NCBI RefSeq assembly: GCF_000425065.1
Contig: NZ_AULB01000013.1
Location: 181,428 to 245,427 of the forward strand
From: Actinomadura rifamycini DSM 43936
Lineage (GTDB): Bacteria > Actinomycetota > Actinomycetes > Streptosporangiales > Streptosporangiaceae
DNA: 64,000 bases
Direction: 5' to 3'
In this document: one piece after another, positions 51,436 through 59,402 of the stretch
Position numbering within the stretch: the stretch's first letter is position 1
Layout of the letters: each line of letters starts with the position of its first letter
Notes under the pieces: model-generated
Told to the model about the DNA's origin: nothing
Database searches by the model: none
Seen by the model: only the letters and a program-made list of their open reading frames with translations
Program-made: the position numbers and the translations under genes

Positions 51436-52962
51436 ATGCGATCCAAGGAACCGGGCGTGCACCGGGCCGTGCTGCCCGTCGTGATGCTCTCCCTCGCCAC
51501 CGTCGTCTCGGCGGTCGCGTCCCTCAACACCGCGCTGCCGTCCCTGGCGCGCGACCTGCGCGCCACCCAGACCGAGCTGGCCTGGATCATCGACGCCTAC
51601 GCGCTCGTGTTCGCCGCGCTGCTGCTGCTCGGCGGCGCGATCGGCGACCGGTACGGGCGCCGCCGGGTTCTCGCCGCCGGGCTGCTGATCTTCGGTGCGG
51701 GCTCCGCCGCCGCCGCGTTCGCCGACGACCCCGCCCGGCTCGTCGCGATGCGCGGCGTGCTCGGCATCGGCGCCGCCCTGGTCATGCCCGCCACCCTCTC
51801 CACGATCACCGCGACCTTCCCCGCCCGGGAGCGGGCCCGCGCGGTCGGCGCCTGGGCGGGCGTCGCGGGCGGCAGCGCCGTGTTCGGGCTGCTGGTCTCC
51901 GGCAGCCTCCTGGAGGTCTGGTCGTGGCGGTCGGTGTTCTGGATGAACGTGGTGCTCGCCGCCGTCGCGCTCGCCGCGACCCTCGCCGTCGTCCCCGAGT
52001 CCGCCGAGCCGGACGCCCCGCGCCTCGACGTCACCGGCGCGCTGATCACCGTCGCGGGCCTCGGCGCCGGCGTCTACTCGATCATCGAGGCGCCGCACGC
52101 GGGCTGGACGAGCGCCCGCACCCTCGGCGGCTTCGCGCTCGCGGCCGTCCTGCTCGCCGCGTTCGTCGGCTGGGAGCTGCGCCGCCCGAACCCGCTGCTC
52201 GACCCGCGGCTGTTCCGGATCCCCGCGTTCTCCGCCGCGACCCTCTCGATCACGGTGCAGTTCTTCGCGTTCTTCGGCTTCGTGTTCATCGTCCTGCAAT
52301 ACCTGCAGATCGTGAAGGGCGACGGGCCGCTCCTCGCGGCGGCGAGCCTGCTCCCGATGGCCGCGGCGCTGATGCCGTCCGCCCGGGTGGTCGCGCCGCG
52401 GCTCGCCGCCCGGCTGGGCCACCGCCGCGTCGTCACCGCGGGCCTGCTCCTGGTGAGCGCCGCCATGGCGACGCTCTCCCTCCTGGACGCCGACAGCTCC
52501 TACTGGCTGCTGCTCGCCGGGCTGATCCCGCTCGGCGCCGGGATGGGACTCGCGATGACCCCCGCGACCGCCGCGATCACCGATGCCGTCCCGGCCGCGA
52601 AGCAGGGCGTCGGCTCGGCCGTGAACGACCTCGCCCGCGAGCTGGGCGGCGCGCTCGGCATCGCCGTCCTCGGCAGCGTCCTGCAGTCCGCCTACCGCGC
52701 CGACCTCGACCTCGCCGGCGTCCCGGCCCGCGCGGCCGAGCAGGCCGAGGCGTCCCCGGCGGTCGCCGCGCGGCTCGGCCCCCGCATCGCCGAGCAGGCG
52801 CACGACGCCTTCGCGTCCGGCATCGGCACCGCGCTGCTCTGCTCGGCGGCCGCCCTCGCCGGCACCGCCGTCCTCGTCGCGGCGATGCTCCGCGGGCGCC
52901 CCGCGCACGCGGCCCCCGAGCCCGCGGCGGAGCACGAGGGGACGAACTCGATGCCGGTGTGA
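51436..52962 (+). CDS. MFS multidrug exporter, DHA2 (14-TM) type
   Basis: 508 aa with about 14 helices. Motif A is LGGAIGDRYGRRRVLAAGLLIFGAGS, motif C-like GAALVMPATLSTITATFPARERARAVG, and conserved WRSVFWMNVVLAAVAL after TM6. The DHA2 family exports drugs, dyes or endogenous metabolites with proton exchange. GAAGGAGA precedes the ATG. A 10-bp-arm hairpin ends the transcript immediately before tRNA-Leu. Confidence 0.92.
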   Translation: MRSKEPGVHRAVLPVVMLSLATVVSAVASLNTALPSLARDLRATQTELAWIIDAYALVFAALLLLGGAIGDRYGRRRVLAAGLLIFGAGSAAAAFADDPARLVAMRGVLGIGAALVMPATLSTITATFPARERARAVGAWAGVAGGSAVFGLLVSGSLLEVWSWRSVFWMNVVLAAVALAATLAVVPESAEPDAPRLDVTGALITVAGLGAGVYSIIEAPHAGWTSARTLGGFALAAVLLAAFVGWELRRPNPLLDPRLFRIPAFSAATLSITVQFFAFFGFVFIVLQYLQIVKGDGPLLAAASLLPMAAALMPSARVVAPRLAARLGHRRVVTAGLLLVSAAMATLSLLDADSSYWLLLAGLIPLGAGMGLAMTPATAAITDAVPAAKQGVGSAVNDLARELGGALGIAVLGSVLQSAYRADLDLAGVPARAAEQAEASPAVAARLGPRIAEQAHDAFASGIGTALLCSAAALAGTAVLVAAMLRGRPAHAAPEPAAEHEGTNSMPV

Positions 52963-52983
52963 TCGCCCGAGCCGCTAAGCTGA

Positions 52984-53007
52984 GCGCGCCCCCTTCCGGG
53001 GGCGCGC
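52984..53007 (+). terminator. Hairpin terminator after the MFS gene
   Basis: Perfect 10-bp arms GCGCGCCCCC/GGGGGCGCGC with a TTCC loop, ending one base before the tRNA. It may also help set the 5' boundary of the tRNA transcript. Confidence 0.75.
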
Positions 53008-53092
53008 GCGGGCGTGGCGAAACCTGGTATACGCGGCAGGTTTAGGTCCTGTTGGTGGCGACACCGTGGGGGTTCGAATCCCCCCGCCCGCA
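53008..53092 (+). tRNA. tRNA-Leu, anticodon UAG
   Basis: 85-nt cloverleaf with 7-bp acceptor stem GCGGGCG/CGCCCGC, TTCGAAT T-loop and a long variable arm typical of Leu. The anticodon loop is TTTAGGT (53041-53047), anticodon TAG (53043-53045), stem GCAGG/CCTGT with one G-U pair. The 3' CCA is not encoded. It is on the plus strand; the C-terminal codons of the convergent PH-domain gene run antisense through it. No duplicate 3' half of the tRNA was seen nearby, so no att evidence. Confidence 0.95.
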
Positions 53093-54643
53093 CCCGGCGC
53101 CTTCCTCGCCTCCGGCCGAGACGAACGGGTCGAGGAGCCCCGGCGCGGCCCGGACGGCGAACGCCAGGCTCTCGTCCCGCCCGATGTCCGGGGCGTCGTA
53201 GCCGCCGTCCCCGGCGGCGGTCATCGCCGAGACGGTCCGCAGGCCGAGCCGGCGCTGCAGCCGCGACTCGCGGATCACGACGGTGCTCACCGCCGACGTC
53301 CGCAGCGCCGTGGTGGAGCGGGTGACGAGCCCCGACCGGACGACGAGGTACGGCCCGGCGATCGTGTGGCCGAGCGCCCGGTAGGCGACGGCGGCGGCGC
53401 CGAGCGTGCACGGCCAGAGCGCGGCGGGGACCCACAGCGCCGCGGCGGGCAGGGCGTCCGCCAGGACGAGCCAGGACAGGACGAGCGCGAGGCAGGCCGG
53501 TGCGGTCGTGGCCCACACGAGACGGCGGCGCAGCGCGGCGCGCGGATGCGGGTGGAGCGCCGCCTCCAGCGGGTTGTCCGCACCGCCGAGCACCCGTCCG
53601 GTGACGCGCCGGGCCGCCGTCAAGGGGCCGCGGGGCAGGATGTCCGCCGGCTGGGACGGCGACCACATGGACAGGCCCGTCGTGACGATGCGGGTGTCGG
53701 CCATGCCGAGCCAGAACCACAGCCCCGGCTGGGAGATCTGGGCCCCGCGGATCCGGTTCTCGTCCCGGTTGACCTCGCGGGTCGTGAACAGGCCCCGGCG
53801 GGTCCGCAGGAGAGTGCCGTCCCGTCCGGGGACGCGGGCGAGCTCGAAGCCCCAGTAGTCGGTGAAGTACGTGACGGCGAGGCCGAGCACGCCGACGGCG
53901 CTGACGGCGGCGAACGCGGCGGCGACGGCCCGCGCGCGGCCCGCGCCCTCGCGGTCGAGGAGTCCCGACACCGCGCCGGAGACGTCCACGCCGAACCCGC
54001 TCAGCAGCCAGTAGCCGCCCCAGGCGAGACCGGCGGCGAGGACGTACGCCCAGAAGTTGAACATGTTGTAGACGACCCAGCGCGGCTCGAACCGGGCGAA
54101 CACCTCGGGCGGCGTGCGGTCGGGCGGCGTGCGGTCGGACGGCTCGGCCTCCGGGGCCTCGCGCGGGGCGGGGACGGGGGCCGCGGGGAGGAGCAGGCGG
54201 CGGAGGGCGCGGGCGTCGGCGGGGGAGACCGCGTCGAGCGCCAGCGCGGATTCGCCGGCGGCCGCCTGCTGCCCCGCGCCGATCTTGACCACGCGCAGGC
54301 CGGCGAGCCGGTGCCGGAGCCGGGCCTCGGTGTCGACGCTGCGGATCCGGTCGCGGCGGATCGAGCGGTGCACGCGCCGGAGCACGCCGGTGCGGAGCTC
54401 GACGTGCGTCGGGGTGATCCGGTAGCGGGTGAACGTCCAGCGCAGCGCGTCGGCGGCGGCGCGGATCACGCCGACCGCGGCGATGCCGAACAGCGGCCAC
54501 GTCCCACCCGACCCGGGGTCGACGCCGAACACGGAGACGGAGAGGACGGCGGGCAGCAGCGACAGCAGGCTCCGCGCGAGGTCGACCCACGTCACCCGGA
54601 CGTGCAGCCGCCGCCAGCCGGCGGGCGGCGCGGGCGGGGTCAC
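53042..54643 (-). CDS. Bacterial PH-domain membrane protein (YdbT-like)
   Basis: 533 aa. Two or three bPH2 (DUF304) units separated by transmembrane pairs: RWTFTRYRITPTHVELRTGVLRRVHRSIRRDRIRSVDTEARLRHRLAGLRVVKIG (residues ~60-115), FWAYVLAAGLAWGGYWLLSGF, WGFELARVPGRDGTLLRTRRGLFTTREVNRDENRIRGAQISQPG, and a third unit GPYLVVRSGLVTRSTTALRTSAVSTVVIRESRLQRRLGLRTVS. GTG overlaps the stop of the smaller PH gene, as in ydbS-ydbT of Bacillus. The last ~17 codons are antisense to tRNA-Leu and likely not native protein. Confidence 0.8.
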   Translation of the reverse strand: MTPPAPPAGWRRLHVRVTWVDLARSLLSLLPAVLSVSVFGVDPGSGGTWPLFGIAAVGVIRAAADALRWTFTRYRITPTHVELRTGVLRRVHRSIRRDRIRSVDTEARLRHRLAGLRVVKIGAGQQAAAGESALALDAVSPADARALRRLLLPAAPVPAPREAPEAEPSDRTPPDRTPPEVFARFEPRWVVYNMFNFWAYVLAAGLAWGGYWLLSGFGVDVSGAVSGLLDREGAGRARAVAAAFAAVSAVGVLGLAVTYFTDYWGFELARVPGRDGTLLRTRRGLFTTREVNRDENRIRGAQISQPGLWFWLGMADTRIVTTGLSMWSPSQPADILPRGPLTAARRVTGRVLGGADNPLEAALHPHPRAALRRRLVWATTAPACLALVLSWLVLADALPAAALWVPAALWPCTLGAAAVAYRALGHTIAGPYLVVRSGLVTRSTTALRTSAVSTVVIRESRLQRRLGLRTVSAMTAAGDGGYDAPDIGRDESLAFAVRAAPGLLDPFVSAGGEEGAGCGRGDSNPHGVATNRT

Positions 54644-55155
54644 GTCGCGTCCCCGGGGGTGGCCTGCGCGATCCGCGACAGCCGTTCGGCGGTGCGGGCG
54701 GCGGTCTCCCGGTCGAGGCCGCCGATGTCGACGGCGCCGCGCGACGACGCCGTGGTGACGCGCAGCGTCGAGAGCCCGAGCAGCTGTTCGAGCGGGCCCT
54801 GGACGGCGTCCACGGTCTGCACGCGGGAGAGCGGCGCGACGCGCCATTCGCGGACCAGCCAGCCGGTCAGGGCGTAGACGGCGTCGTCGGTGGTCTCCCA
54901 GCGGTGCACCCGGTACCGCCACAGCGGTTCGACGAGCACCCCGGCGAGCAGGAGGGCCGCCGCGCCCGCGATCAGGACGGCGAGCCAGGGGCGCGCGGAC
55001 GTCCAGAGGGCGTACGCGGTGACCGCCCCGGCGAGGAGCGGCCCGGTGAGGACGAGCGACTGGAGCATCCACCAGGCGACGGCGCGGCGCTCGACCCGGT
55101 GCCGCGGCGGCCGCAGCGTGAGCGTTCCCGGTTCGGGGCCGGTCCCGCCGGTCAC
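54640..55155 (-). CDS. Small bacterial PH-domain membrane protein (YdbS-like)
   Basis: 171 aa: two transmembrane helices (VAWWMLQSLVLTGPLLAGAVTAYAL and WLAVLIAGAAALLLAGVLV) and one bPH2 domain (WETTDDAVYALTGWLVREWRVAPLSRVQTVDAVQGPLEQLLGLSTLRVTTASSRGAVDIGGLDRETAARTAERL). The GTG start sits in the stop of the upstream TetR gene and its own stop overlaps the next PH gene (GTGA each time), so the three genes form one coupled operon. Role of these proteins is unknown; Bacillus YdbS/YdbT protect against some bacteriocins. Confidence 0.85.
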   Translation of the reverse strand: MTGGTGPEPGTLTLRPPRHRVERRAVAWWMLQSLVLTGPLLAGAVTAYALWTSARPWLAVLIAGAAALLLAGVLVEPLWRYRVHRWETTDDAVYALTGWLVREWRVAPLSRVQTVDAVQGPLEQLLGLSTLRVTTASSRGAVDIGGLDRETAARTAERLSRIAQATPGDAT

Positions 55156-55775
55156 GGTCCGCTCCGGACGGCGTGGTCGATGAAGTCGAGCAGCGCGGCG
55201 GACTGCGCGGGCAGGTCGACGGCGCCGTCGTCCGCCCAGGAGCCGAGGACGCCGTCGGCGCAGCGCAGGATGATGTTCGCGACGGTGCGCGGCTCGAACG
55301 CGCGGAACTCGCCGTCGCGCTGCCCGCGGGCGAGGATCTCGGTGAGCCCGTCGACCTCCTCGGCCGTCTCGGCGGCGAAGGCGGGGGCGCCGTCCGCCGT
55401 CCGGTGCCCCGCGACGATCTCGATCATGGCGAGGAACTCGGTGCGGTGCGCCGCGAAGTACTCGAGCTGGGCGCCGATCCAGGCCCGCACCTGGCCGAGC
55501 GCGGTGGGCTCGGCCGAGATCCGGGCCTCCATGTGCGTCCACACCCGGTCGAAGAAGCCCGTCACCACCGTGCGGAGGAGGTCGTCCTTGCCGCTGAAGT
55601 GGTAGGTGATCACGCTCTTGCTGATGCCGGCCCGCTCGGCGATCCGGGAGAGCGAGGCGTTCGCGTACCCGGCCTCCGCGACGACCAGGGCCGCCGCCTC
55701 GACGATCTGCGCCCGCCGGGCCTCCTCGATGAACGACCGCCGTTTCCGCCCGGACGGCTCGTTTTTCGGACTCAT
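55152..55775 (-). CDS. TetR-family regulator heading the PH-domain operon
   Basis: 207 aa. HTH: RAQIVEAAALVVAEAGYANASLSRIAERAGISKSVITYHFSGKDDLLRTVV (~20-70). C-terminal domain with RVWTHMEARISAEPTALGQVRAWIGAQLEYFAAH. Its promoter region has a perfect 24-bp palindrome seven bases upstream of the ATG, a strong candidate autoregulatory operator that would also affect the divergent DUF998 gene. The two PH-domain membrane genes are translationally coupled to it. Confidence 0.9.
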   Translation of the reverse strand: MSPKNEPSGRKRRSFIEEARRAQIVEAAALVVAEAGYANASLSRIAERAGISKSVITYHFSGKDDLLRTVVTGFFDRVWTHMEARISAEPTALGQVRAWIGAQLEYFAAHRTEFLAMIEIVAGHRTADGAPAFAAETAEEVDGLTEILARGQRDGEFRAFEPRTVANIILRCADGVLGSWADDGAVDLPAQSAALLDFIDHAVRSGP

Positions 55776-55781
55776 GGTTGG

Positions 55782-55805
55782 ATTCTAGGCCGATCGGCCT
55801 AGAAT
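55782..55805. promoter_or_regulatory. Perfect 24-bp palindrome, putative TetR operator
   Basis: ATTCTAGGCCGA followed directly by its reverse complement, seven bases upstream of the TetR ATG and 52 bp upstream of the divergent DUF998 GTG. Confidence 0.65.
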
Positions 55806-55857
55806 TCGACTTCATGGACGGAAAACAGATCGGCCGTTCGACTCGGGGACGCCGCCC

Positions 55858-56457
55858 GTGACCGCGCTGCTGTGGGCGGGCGCGGCCGGCGCGTGGGGGT
55901 TCGTCGCGGTGTTCCTGCTGGACGGCTGGACGCGGCCGGGCTACCGGCCGGTGCGGCATCCGGTCAGCGCGCTGGCCCTGGGCCCGCGCGGATGGGTGCA
56001 GACCGCGAACTTCGCGGTGTGCGGCGCGCTGATCACCGCGGGAGGGGTCGCCGTCGCGGGGCCGCTGGACAGCGCCGTCCTCGCGGGCGCGATCGCGGTG
56101 TTCGGCGCCTCGCTCGTGGCGTCCGGCGTGTTCCCCATGGACGCCATGCGCGGCTATCCGCCGGGGGCCCCGGACGGGACGCCGGCGGAGACGTCGCTGC
56201 GCCACCGGCTGCACGACCACGCCGGGGCGGTGGTCTTCGGTTCCCTGCCGGTCGCGGCCGCCGTCGCGGCGTTCGCCGTGCCCGACCCCGCCTGGCGGTG
56301 GTACTCGGGCGTGACGGCCGTGCTCTTCACCGCCGGGTTCGGGGCGTTCGGGCACGCGTGGGAGACCGACTCGGCGCGCGCCGGCCTGGTGCAGCGCGCG
56401 ACGATCATCGTCGGCTGGCTCTGGCTCGGACTGCTGTTCGCGTACGCGGCGGGCTAG
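55858..56457 (+). CDS. DUF998-like integral membrane protein
   Basis: 199 aa, about six hydrophobic segments. GYRPVRHPVSALALGPRGWVQTANFAVCGALI matches the DUF998 pattern (H-P-x-S-x-L after TM1), and VFPMDAMRGYPPGAPDGTPAETSLRHRLHDHAG the central loop. GTG start. It diverges from the TetR/PH operon across the palindromic operator. Paralogous in type to 4105-4746. Unknown function. Confidence 0.75.
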   Translation: MTALLWAGAAGAWGFVAVFLLDGWTRPGYRPVRHPVSALALGPRGWVQTANFAVCGALITAGGVAVAGPLDSAVLAGAIAVFGASLVASGVFPMDAMRGYPPGAPDGTPAETSLRHRLHDHAGAVVFGSLPVAAAVAAFAVPDPAWRWYSGVTAVLFTAGFGAFGHAWETDSARAGLVQRATIIVGWLWLGLLFAYAAG

Positions 56458-56473
56458 CCCGGAGCCGTCCGGG
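56458..56473. terminator. Short hairpin between DUF998 and bcp genes
   Basis: Arms CCCGGA/TCCGGG with a 4-nt loop in the 18-bp convergent gap. Confidence 0.35.
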
Positions 56474-56475
56474 GG

Positions 56476-56943
56476 TCAGACCGCGAGGTCGCGGCGGAGG
56501 CGCTCGACGTGGCCGGTCGCCTTCACGTTGTAGTACGCCTTCTCGATCTTGCCTTCGGGGTCGATGACGAACGTGGAGCGGATCACCCCGACGACGACCT
56601 TGCCGTACAGCTTCTTCTCCCCGTAGGCGGCGTACGCCTTCAGCACCTCGTTCTCCGGGTCGGAGAGCAGCGGGAACGTCAGGCCCTCCTTCTCGCGGAA
56701 CTTCGCCAGCTTGGCGGGCTTGTCGGGGGAGATGCCGACGACGGCGACGCCGGCGGGCTCCAGCTCGTCGAGGCTGCCCTGGAAGTCGACGGACTCCTTG
56801 GTGCAGCCGGGCGTCATCGCGGCGGGGTAGAAGTACAGGATCACGCGCTTGCCGCGCAGCGACGCCAGCGACACCGGGTTCCCGTCGGCGTCGGGAAGCT
56901 CGAAATCGGGGGCGGGATCCCCCGGCTGCAGCCGCTCGGACAC
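56476..56943 (-). CDS. bcp: Thioredoxin-dependent thiol peroxidase (Bcp/PrxQ), 1-Cys type
   Basis: 155 aa peroxiredoxin: LQPGDPAPDFELPDADGNPVSLASLRGKRVILYFYPAAMTPGCTKESVDFQ holds the peroxidatic Cys (~46, P-G-C-T). PrxQ/Bcp proteins usually have the resolving Cys five residues later; here that position is Val, so it would work as a 1-Cys enzyme or resolve with a partner thiol. It reduces hydroperoxides. GTG start chosen to match the family N-terminus. Confidence 0.92.
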   Translation of the reverse strand: MSERLQPGDPAPDFELPDADGNPVSLASLRGKRVILYFYPAAMTPGCTKESVDFQGSLDELEPAGVAVVGISPDKPAKLAKFREKEGLTFPLLSDPENEVLKAYAAYGEKKLYGKVVVGVIRSTFVIDPEGKIEKAYYNVKATGHVERLRRDLAV

Positions 56944-57066
56944 GTGTTCCGCCTTTCGCTCGGGAAATGCCTTCAACCGTACCGGGTGGGTGTGTCGGGC
57001 GTTCGCGGGCGAGACCTGCAAGACTGTTCGGATCATGCGTCGACCGACATGGTGAGGACACACGGC

Positions 57067-57375
57067 ATGGCTGACAGGGGCCGCGACCCGGAGGCAGTGG
57101 AGCGGGAGATCGAGCGCACCCGCGAGGAACTCGCGCGCAACATCGACGAGCTCGCGGAGCGGCTCAACCCGAAGCACGTCGCCCAGCGGGGGACCGAGCG
57201 GCTGAAGGAGGAGGCCCAGATCGTCGCGCAGGCGATGGGGTCGCTCGTCCGCCCGGCCGAGGGCGAGGACGGCGAACCGGGGCGGCTCGATCAGCGCGTC
57301 GTGCTGGCCGGGGTCGGCGCGGCGGTCGCGCTGACCGCGCTCGTCCTGTGGCGCCGGAGCCGCAAGCGCCGCTGA
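57067..57375 (+). CDS. DUF3618 membrane protein
   Basis: 102 aa: DPEAVEREIERTREELARNIDELAERLNPKHVAQRGTERLKEEA is the DUF3618 helical repeat (E-I-E-x-T-R-x-x-L-x-x-x-I-D-x-L), followed by one transmembrane segment (LAGVGAAVALTALVLW) and a basic tail RRSRKRR. Function unknown; common in actinobacteria, often with phage-shock-like or holin-like neighbours. Convergent with the GH4 gene. Confidence 0.88.
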   Translation: MADRGRDPEAVEREIERTREELARNIDELAERLNPKHVAQRGTERLKEEAQIVAQAMGSLVRPAEGEDGEPGRLDQRVVLAGVGAAVALTALVLWRRSRKRR

Positions 57376-57391
57376 CCTCCCCGACCTCCCG

Positions 57392-57423
57392 AGGCGCCGG
57401 TCCGCACCCGCGGGCCGGCGCCT
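57392..57423. terminator. Bidirectional hairpin between DUF3618 and GH4 genes
   Basis: Perfect 9-bp arms AGGCGCCGG/CCGGCGCCT with a 14-nt loop that can itself pair (CCCGCGGG). Confidence 0.6.
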
Positions 57424-57433
57424 TCGCCGTTCG

Positions 57434-58705
57434 TCAGGCGAACTGCGGGAGGTGCGCGCGGTGGGCGGCGAGGCCCTCGTCGAGGATCCGCTCGGCCGTG
57501 TGCTTGGACCGGACGAACGGGTGCGCCATGAGCGCCTGCAGGGCGGTGCGGCGGTCGCCGGTGACGGCCGCGTCGGACGCGAGGCGCTCGTAGGCGTGGA
57601 TCGCCTGCGTGAGCCCCCGGACGGGCGCGGGCAGCGCGCCCATCGTGAGCGGGACGGGCCCGGAGCGGCCGACGATCGCGGGCGCCTCGACGATCGCGTC
57701 GTCGTCGAGGGACGACACGGCGCCGCCGTTGCGGGTGTTGACGATCATGCGGCGGTTCTCGTCGCGGTGCAGGGCGCAGATGACGTCGACGGCGAACTCG
57801 CCGTGCTCGCCGCCGCCGCGCTCCCGGGACGGGTCGGGGTCGGGCGCGCGGGACTCGGCGTCGACCCGCTCGTAGTAGGCGGGGAGCATCGCGAGGATGT
57901 CCTGCGCCCGGGTGGTGCCCTTGGCGCGGAGTTCGCGGACGACGTCGTCGTGGAAGAAGTAGTACTTCGCGTAGGAGTTCGGCAGGAAGCCGAGGGTCTT
58001 CGCGAGTTCGGCCATCCGGGACGGGTCGCGCCACGGGGTGGCGCCGCCGCCCGGGACGTCGAGGCCGTCGAGGAGGCGCGGCAGGTCGAGTTCGGCGCCG
58101 TCGAGCCGGACGCGCGACGCCCACGTCGCGTGGTTCAGCCCGATCCAGTCGGCGTCGAGCCGGTCGGCGGGGAGGCCGAGGAGCCCGGCCCACATCTCGG
58201 TGTCGCCGGCGAACTGGTCGCAGAGCCCGATGATGCGGGCGCCGGTGGTGCGGGCGACGGCGTCGGTGACGACGTTGGTGGGGTTCGTGTAGTTGACGAT
58301 CCACGCGTCCGGGGGCGCGGCGGCGGCGATCTCCAGGAGGACGGGCACGGAGCGCAGGGCCATCAGGAACCCGCCGGGTCCCGCCGTCTCCTGCCCGACC
58401 ACGCCGTGCTTCAGCGGGATCGACTCGTCCAGGTGCCGGGCCGCGAGCCCGCCGGGGCGGAACGTGGTGAACACGTAGGAGGCGCCGTCGAGGGCCGCCT
58501 TGAGGTCGGTGTGCGCGGTGACGGTGAGGGACGCGCCGCGCGCGGCGAACATGGCGCGGGCGAGGCGCGTCATGACGTCCAGGTGGGCGGCGTCGATGTC
58601 GTGGCAGGCGAGCTCGGTGCCGGCGAGGTCGTCGGCGCGGTGCAGCACGCCCCGGACGACGCCCGGCATGTAGCCGCTGCCGGCGCCGATGATGGCGATC
58701 TTCAC
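57434..58705 (-). CDS. GH4 family glycosidase (6-phospho-beta-glucosidase or alpha-glucosidase type)
   Basis: 423 aa. MKIAIIGAGSGYMPGVVRGVL is the NAD-binding N-terminus; ETAGPGGFLMALRSVPVLLEIA, VNYTNPTNVVTDAV, GLCDQFAGD (metal Cys) and LNHATWA (metal His) are all GH4 signatures. GH4 enzymes use NAD+ and Mn2+ for an oxidation-elimination hydrolysis. Substrate branch cannot be fixed from sequence alone. The SIMPL gene starts just upstream, so the two may be cotranscribed. Confidence 0.9.
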   Translation of the reverse strand: MKIAIIGAGSGYMPGVVRGVLHRADDLAGTELACHDIDAAHLDVMTRLARAMFAARGASLTVTAHTDLKAALDGASYVFTTFRPGGLAARHLDESIPLKHGVVGQETAGPGGFLMALRSVPVLLEIAAAAPPDAWIVNYTNPTNVVTDAVARTTGARIIGLCDQFAGDTEMWAGLLGLPADRLDADWIGLNHATWASRVRLDGAELDLPRLLDGLDVPGGGATPWRDPSRMAELAKTLGFLPNSYAKYYFFHDDVVRELRAKGTTRAQDILAMLPAYYERVDAESRAPDPDPSRERGGGEHGEFAVDVICALHRDENRRMIVNTRNGGAVSSLDDDAIVEAPAIVGRSGPVPLTMGALPAPVRGLTQAIHAYERLASDAAVTGDRRTALQALMAHPFVRSKHTAERILDEGLAAHRAHLPQFA

Positions 58706-58709
58706 GCGG

Positions 58710-59381
58710 TCACGCGTCCAGGTCGGGGGCGGTGGCGGTGAAGCGGGCCTCGACGGCGGCGCGGACGGTCTGCCGCGCGGGTTCGAGGTCGATCGGCTCG
58801 GGTTCGGCGGCGGACTCGGCGGCGCCGTACGCGGCGGCCAGCCGGACCGGCACCGGGCCGCCGGCGTCGGCGCGGCCGAGGCCCTCGTCGGACAGTTCGA
58901 GCAGGCCGGTGAGCCGGGCGCCGAGGGCGCCGGCGTAGCTGCGGGCGCGGGCCACGGCCTCCTGCGCGGCCTGCCGCGCGGCGCGGGCGTACACTTCGCT
59001 GTCGCGCCGCAGGTCCCAGTCGGGGCCGTGGACGTAGGTGCGTTCGAGGTCGCCGAGGCGGGCGACGAGCTCGCCGAGGACGCCGAAGTCGGCGATGACG
59101 GGCTTGATCCAGACGGTGCCCTGGTAGGCGCGGACGTCGCCCTCGCGGCGCCGGTGCCTGAGCACCGGGGTGATCGACAGCCCGCCGGTCTCGAGCCGCT
59201 CGACCGCGTCGCCGTAGGAGCGGATCAGCTCCAGGCAGCGGTCGTTGCGCTCGCCGAGCCGGTCGAGCGCCCTGCGGCGGTCGCTCTCCTGCGACTGGAC
59301 GTGCACCGACAGCCGGGCGATCTCGGGCTCGACCTCCAGCACCGCCTCGCCGCGCACACTGATGACGGGTGCGTCGCTCAT
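58710..59381 (-). CDS. SIMPL-domain protein
   Basis: 223 aa: PVISVRGEAVLEVEPEIARLSVHVQSQESDRRRALDRLGERNDRCLELI, then LSITPVLRHRRREGDVRAYQGTVWIKPVIADFGVLGELVARLG, and ARQAAQEAVARARSYAGALGARLTGLLELSDEG. This is the SIMPL (signalling molecule associated with mouse pelle-like kinase)/DUF541 pattern. No signal peptide, unlike many bacterial SIMPL proteins, so it may be cytoplasmic. Role unknown. It sits four bases upstream of the GH4 gene. Confidence 0.85.
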   Translation of the reverse strand: MSDAPVISVRGEAVLEVEPEIARLSVHVQSQESDRRRALDRLGERNDRCLELIRSYGDAVERLETGGLSITPVLRHRRREGDVRAYQGTVWIKPVIADFGVLGELVARLGDLERTYVHGPDWDLRRDSEVYARAARQAAQEAVARARSYAGALGARLTGLLELSDEGLGRADAGGPVPVRLAAAYGAAESAAEPEPIDLEPARQTVRAAVEARFTATAPDLDA

Positions 59382-59402
59382 ACCCGCCAACCTAACCGCT
59401 CC

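Noticed and set aside
53008..53100. tRNA-Leu as a phage or ICE attachment site
   Set aside because: No direct repeat of the tRNA 3' end and no integrase or mobile genes were found in the window.
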